Source: Primulina eburnea (Eukaryota > Streptophyta > Magnoliopsida > Lamiales > Gesneriaceae). From it: a DNA stretch of 64,000 nt. The notes beneath the pieces were generated by a model, which made no database searches, was not told where the DNA came from, and saw only the letters and a program-made list of their open reading frames with translations. How positions within the stretch are numbered: the first letter of the stretch is position 1; each line of letters begins with the position of its first letter. This document shows positions 60,042 through 64,000 of this stretch, piece after piece. The translations under genes were made by a program, and so were the position numbers. The stretch covers positions 45,429,610-45,493,609 of the forward strand of contig NC_133103.1 of the NCBI RefSeq assembly GCF_022965805.1, in the 5' to 3' direction.

Positions 60042-60740
60042 GGCCGCAGCAAGAAGTGTTGTTTGGTGTACTGTGAGTGTCCTGCTGGTGAAGTCTGAAG
60101 ATAAGAGGAGGGAAGGGGACAGAGAAATATGAAGGGGATTGTGGAGACCATTAAGCAATCAATTTGTCTTATTTTTCATGTTCCTTCCAACCACCTTTAC
60201 TATATTCTTTTTTCTACTTTTTTTTCCCTCTCATGTGCTGTAAAAACTATTTTCCTTTTGTTTCAAGAATCATTTTCTTGCCTCAAGAGTAATTTCCACT
60301 CCGTTTTCAAACTATCAATATTGCTTTGAATTTAAATTTTCACCATTATATCATGTTCCTATATTAGATTATTGCATAAAAAAAACACCATTCTAAAAAT
60401 TTCTAATCACTTGAATACTGTTTCACTGAAAATAAAAGGGACATCAATTCTAAAATCTTGTGTTACAAGGGTCGCATTGCAATCTTTATGTGAATACTGA
60501 CGTGAGCAACAACTAGCAATAATGGTTTCTTGGTTGGTTTTTTGCAAGTTTTTTTGTATTATTATTATTTGTTTTATTTCATGGTACTAATAATTGTTCC
60601 TCGCAATTTCATTGAAACCACATGCTTTGTAGGAGCCCACATTGGTTGTCTATTCTGCCTTTATTTATCATGCAAGATCCATCACCAATGGCCATCGTTG
60701 AATATTATGGAAATGGCCCACATTTGGATTCTTTCTATGT

Positions 60741-61190
60741 CACATCCATTTTTATTATATGATGGATATAATTAAATTCAAATCCATTCTCCTATTTAAT
60801 TTTGCTTTACTTCTCAAGTAGCCTCCATCAACTACAATAGATTTCATCTTAACATGTAAATATGTCGGTGTTTTATTTTCTCGAACACACGACGTAAAAC
60901 ATTTTTTTTTTTTACTTTTAAAATGTTTTTGGGTGTCGTATGATTTAAACATTCATAGGGTGTTCAGATTTGATACAAGTTTTCGTTTAATAACGCTGAG
61001 CTCCAAATCAACTACGAACAATCTATTAGCATCAACCATCTTCTTTGATCTCCTGAATCAGGATGTTTATATCACATTTTTTTTATTATATGATGCACAT
61101 AATTAAATTCAAATCCATTCTCCTTTTTAATTTTGATACATTAGCTTTCATCTTATCTTATCTTATCTTAATACGTAAATATACCAACTT
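60741..61190. repeat. local direct duplication, about 125 bp, two copies
   Basis: 60741-60868 and 61070-61190 share 'attatatgatg', then 'cataattaaattcaaatcc', 'attctcctttttaattttg' (variants) and 'tttcatcttaa…acgtaaatat'. Both are preceded by the word 'atcac/cacat'. The second copy has a TCTTA microsatellite inside. Confidence 0.7.
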
Positions 61191-61202
61191 TACTTTAAAT
61201 AT

Positions 61203-61343
61203 AGAGTACTCTTGTAAGACAGTTTCACGAATCTTTATTTGTAAGACTGCTCAACTCTACCGATATTCACAATAAAAAGTAATACTCTTAGCATAAAAAT
61301 AATATTTTTTCATAGATGACACAAATAAAATATTCGTCTGATT
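61203..61343 (+). repeat. short dispersed repeat (MITE-like), copy 6
   Basis: Forward copy with core AAAAGTAATACTCTTAGCA. The left end is diverged (gtaagacagtttcacgaatc) and the right end is cut off after 'attcgtctga'. Confidence 0.7.
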
Positions 61344-61696
61344 TTAATTTTTTTTTAATACTAGAACATAATCCAATATATGTTTTCGATAATTGTGTAA
61401 TGTAGATATACTTCTTAAAAGATGAGATTTTCCCCACATCTTAAATTGCTGTCACATTGAAGAGGTGGAGGACCATCTGTGGTTTTTAAATTCAAACAAA
61501 AGGAGAGTGATATTCTGTTTCCACTTGCAAAGATAAGCCTTTCACCACAATGACACCAGAGGTGATCTGATCTGTCTTATGATTTCTTTGCACATACAAA
61601 GTTGTATAAATTATGAATGGATGTCTATAGTTTCAAAGATAGAAAAGTTTTTTTTTATGTATGTAAAAATAGGGACATATAATCTTTCATGAATCT

Positions 61697-61712
61697 ATAT
61701 ATATATATACAC

Positions 61713-61744
<32 letters not shown>

Positions 61745-61800
61745 CGTTTGATTTATGAGATAAATATAATATATATATATATCGTTTGATTTATGAGATG
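61697..61800. repeat. TA microsatellite with duplicated unit
   Basis: TA/CA runs. The word atcgtttgatttatgaga occurs twice (about 61742-61761 and 61781-61799), each behind an AT run, indicating a local duplication. Confidence 0.8.
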
Positions 61801-62163
61801 AGATTATAAAATATGTATAATATATTATTTATAACTTTAATTATTATAAGAATTAAGTCAAACGTTGTATAAAAAAAGAATGTGTAATTAATTAATGTCG
61901 TATTATTTGCATCAAACGGATGTCTTCCAGGGTATTGGATAATCAATATGTGTGCTGGCTTGGCTTGCTTTCAATTTCAAATCAATTTCCTATATAATAT
62001 CTCTCTTTGAAGCATGTAATATTATTCCATATATGATCAAGAGCAAAAAACAAAAGTCTAGCTAATTATGAGTGTCACAAGCTTCCAATAAATTATGTAC
62101 AAAATGGAGATAGATTATGTGTTTTAGTATTTATTTTAAGAAAGCGTGGATATCAAGCATCAA

Positions 62164-62235
62164 GGGCATTTGGTCTAGTGGTATGATTCTCGCTTTGGGT
62201 GCGAGAGGTCCCGAGTTCGATTCTCGGAATGCCCC
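62164..62235 (+). tRNA. tRNA-Pro (anticodon UGG)
   Basis: 72 nt folding as a full cloverleaf: acceptor GGGCATT/AATGCCC, D arm with A box TGGTCTAGTGG, anticodon stem CTCGC/GCGAG with loop TTTGGGT (anticodon TGG), T arm with B box GAGTTCGATTC, discriminator C. No intron and no encoded CCA. It is followed at once by T8 (62236-62243), the RNA polymerase III terminator, and preceded by CAAG as is common upstream of plant tRNA genes. It should be functional. Confidence 0.97.
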
Positions 62236-62243
62236 TTTTTTTT
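62236..62243 (+). terminator. Pol III terminator of tRNA-Pro
   Basis: Run of eight T starting at the first base after the tRNA. Confidence 0.9.
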
Positions 62244-62426
62244 ACCGCATTTTTACTTATAAAATGTAGAATTTTCATTGAAATCGAAAGGGGGTTTAAG
62301 CCTCTTTGTGCAGCTGGAATCTTCCAATCCATAAACCTAACAGCAATTCCAATCCGAAACCGTTGGAAACTACGATTTTTACGCAAAGAAATTGTGCAAG
62401 TAAATAATAGATAACGAAAGAGAAAG

Positions 62427-64000
62427 ATGGTGTTTGGTCAGGTGGTGATAGGGCCTCCGGGCTCCGGAAAGACGACTTATTGCAATGGCATGTCCCAATT
62501 CCTGCCACTCATCGGCAGGTAACACTAGAGCTTTTCTCAAGGACGATACCATTATTCTTTTAAGTGCAGAAGCATTTAGAATCTCAAAAATGTATTATTA
62601 AAATTTAAAATATGAGTTGGGTTTTCATGTTTGCAGTTGTGATTAATTAAATATTTTCTTTAATGGATTGCAGGAAGGTCGCGGTGATTAATTTGGATCC
62701 CGCTAATGATTCTTTACCGTATCCAATTATTTGGTGTTTTAGTAGCTTGTGATAGAATTGCTCATTAGCTGTGTGTTTGTATGCGTTGTCATTGTAGTCG
62801 ATGAGTTTATTCTTATCGAATAAAGATATGATTGTGCTGTAAACATTGAGGAGTTGATTAAACTTTCCGATGTCATGGCTGAGCATTCCCTTGGTCCGAA
62901 CGTAAGTGAGTGCATTATGCTGTGTTTCAGATTCATGTGTTTGGAAATATTTTCGGTTTTTTACTATCTTGTCTGCCTATATTTTCGTGTGATTCAAGTT
63001 AGGTGCCTTTCGAGGTGCACTGTAAAACTTTTGTTGGGCAGCATGAGCATCAGCTTCAAGTTCCTCTTTCGATGTTTTGTTTAGATGGATTTGGACACCG
63101 CAGCTCCTTTTATTGATTGACTTATACTTGTTTTTCCTGTTAAATTTTTGGTTCTAAGCTTGTTTGTAAACTCTTTCTTGAATTTGTATATAGTCAGCAT
63201 TTAAGAATGTGATTTGTAATATAATGCCTTGATCATTTCATAGTCTGAAAAAGACTATGATAACAGCCGTGCAGAAATGACTTCGGATGCAGAAACTTTA
63301 TCTGGACTGACAAATTTTCATGGTTTTAAATGACAAACGTGCTTTTAACATGCATTCCAGGGGTTGTTAATAATATTTCCAGATTGCTCAGGCTTAAAAC
63401 CTACATGCTACATTGTGCTTTTTTGTAGATGCCTCTAACAAATGTTTCAAAAAAGTTTGAAAACTGGATACTCCTCATCTGCATAATAATTCCCACCTTT
63501 TCTGATGTATTGAATATTTATTGCAAATGATTTTTCTCTCTGTAATTTATTATAACGTGACTTGTAAATATGTTTTACAAGTCATTTTGATGCCTCGGAT
63601 CCTGAATCTGAAAAACAGTTTACCATGTTTTATATGTCTTATTTATTGCATGAACTATTTGGAGAAGAACATTGATTGGTTAGAATCCAAACTGAAACCC
63701 TTGATCAAAGGTTACTTGCTATAGTATTTAATTTTCTTTTTGATGCATTCTTACCCATATTTGGAGTTTCCTGTCTGCAGCAGATTTCTGAATGATTCTT
63801 TGATATATTTGGCTCACCCCTTAATTATCGTAATATTTAATTTTCGTTTTTCTGCGTACATACCCATATGTGGAGTTTCATGTCTGCAGCTGATTCTGAA
63901 TGATTCTTTGATTTATTTGGCTCGCCCCTTAATTATCGTAATCAGGGAAATAAGGAATTTCATACCATATAATCTTAATATATTCTCTGGTTTGTTTTTC
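62427..64000 (+). CDS. GPN-loop GTPase 2 (QQT1-like), 5' part, runs off the window
   Basis: Exons seen: 62427-62518 ([19 protein letters not shown], Walker A GPPGSGKT), 62674-62718 ([15 protein letters not shown]), 62826-62901 ([13 protein letters not shown] ... HSLGPN, the GPN motif), and coding text from about 63638 to 63710 ([19 protein letters not shown]). Junctions 1-3 are GT/AG and keep frame over 71 codons. The GPN family helps assemble and import RNA polymerase II; Arabidopsis QQT1 is needed in embryos. Exon 4 is odd: the two Gly expected after GPN read Ile-Cys, and no phase-0 AG acceptor is visible just upstream. Exon 4 likely ends at AAAG|GTTACT (63710). The rest lies to the right. 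Either an unusual splice or a damaged copy. Confidence 0.7.
63725..63941 (+). repeat. tandem duplication inside the GPN2-like gene, 2 x ~109 bp
   Basis: Units 63725-63833 and 63834-63941, starting tatttaattttc and ending ccccttaattatcgtaa. They differ at about a dozen positions, so the duplication is not recent. Each contains a 'tgtctgcag' that could act as a splice acceptor. Confidence 0.85.

Larger units (their letters stand above)
60042..62163. other. LIM promoter and spacer
   Basis: Promoter and 5' UTR of the LIM gene (CT/GA-rich near 60090-60130), then AT-rich DNA with a local duplication (60741-60868 and 61070-61190), a short repeat copy, and TA microsatellites around 61697-61785. No gene recognised. 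Confidence 0.5.

Noticed and set aside
59895..60158. N-terminal extension of the LIM gene to 60158
   Set aside because: There is no ATG at its start, and the family begins at MAFAGTT, which is the ATG at 60041.
1..64000. CRISPR array, bacterial operons or plasmid origins
   Set aside because: None seen. Repeats are LTRs, MITE-like copies and microsatellites, and genes are spliced plant genes.

Overview
This window is nuclear DNA of a flowering plant. The evidence is genes with spliced introns on consensus GT/AG sites, plant-only gene families (SOFL, plant two-LIM protein, F-box), LTR retrotransposons with an initiator-Met-tRNA primer site, very AT-rich spacers with TA microsatellites, and a scrap of plastid 23S rRNA. 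The Sirevirus env-like ORF and the GTGAGACGGTCTCAC short repeats resemble what I remember from Lamiales (asterid) genomes. That placement is a recollection, not a search result.

Layout: 1-919 is the 3' end of a Ty1/copia element with its LTR. 3274-4185 (-) is a four-exon SOB5-like (SOFL) gene, with a G20 run about 250 bp beyond its start codon. 4.3-11 kb is spacer with short repeats and a 62-bp plastid 23S rRNA fragment. 11.0-14.5 kb (-) is a broken pararetrovirus-like or LTR-element relic with a Met-tRNA primer site. 14.5-17 kb is spacer with microsatellites. 17.0-19.7 kb is a decayed copia element. 20.1-22.6 kb is a broken F-box gene whose intron region holds a tandem array of six short LTRs (TRIM-like). 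23.5-27.9 kb is a long Ty3-like LTR interrupted by a Sirevirus solo LTR. 28.4-29.9 kb (-) is an F-box gene. 31.7-33.2 kb is a second Ty3-like copy. 33.5 to about 47.1 kb is a third Ty3-like element on the minus strand, split by an 11.2-kb Sirevirus with both LTRs and target-site duplication. 47.3-54.1 kb holds an LTR fragment, unassigned AT-rich DNA, and a second Sirevirus relic (env-like ORF plus LTR). 54.9-57.4 kb (+) is another F-box gene. 57.6-58.1 kb is a foldback element made of repeated hairpins. 58.5-60.0 kb (-) is a five-exon WLIM1-type LIM gene. 62.16 kb is a tRNA-Pro(UGG). From 62.43 kb to the right edge runs the start of a GPN-loop GTPase gene (GPN2/QQT1 type).

The ordinary genes sit at both ends and in the middle, and the spaces between them have been enlarged by nested retroelements. 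The three F-box loci (one broken, two apparently intact) share the same intron position and form a dispersed local family spread over 37 kb by these insertions. The most notable structures are the tandem TRIM array, the Sirevirus with an antisense ORF behind its own TATA box, and the foldback element. I found no clearly new multi-gene system.
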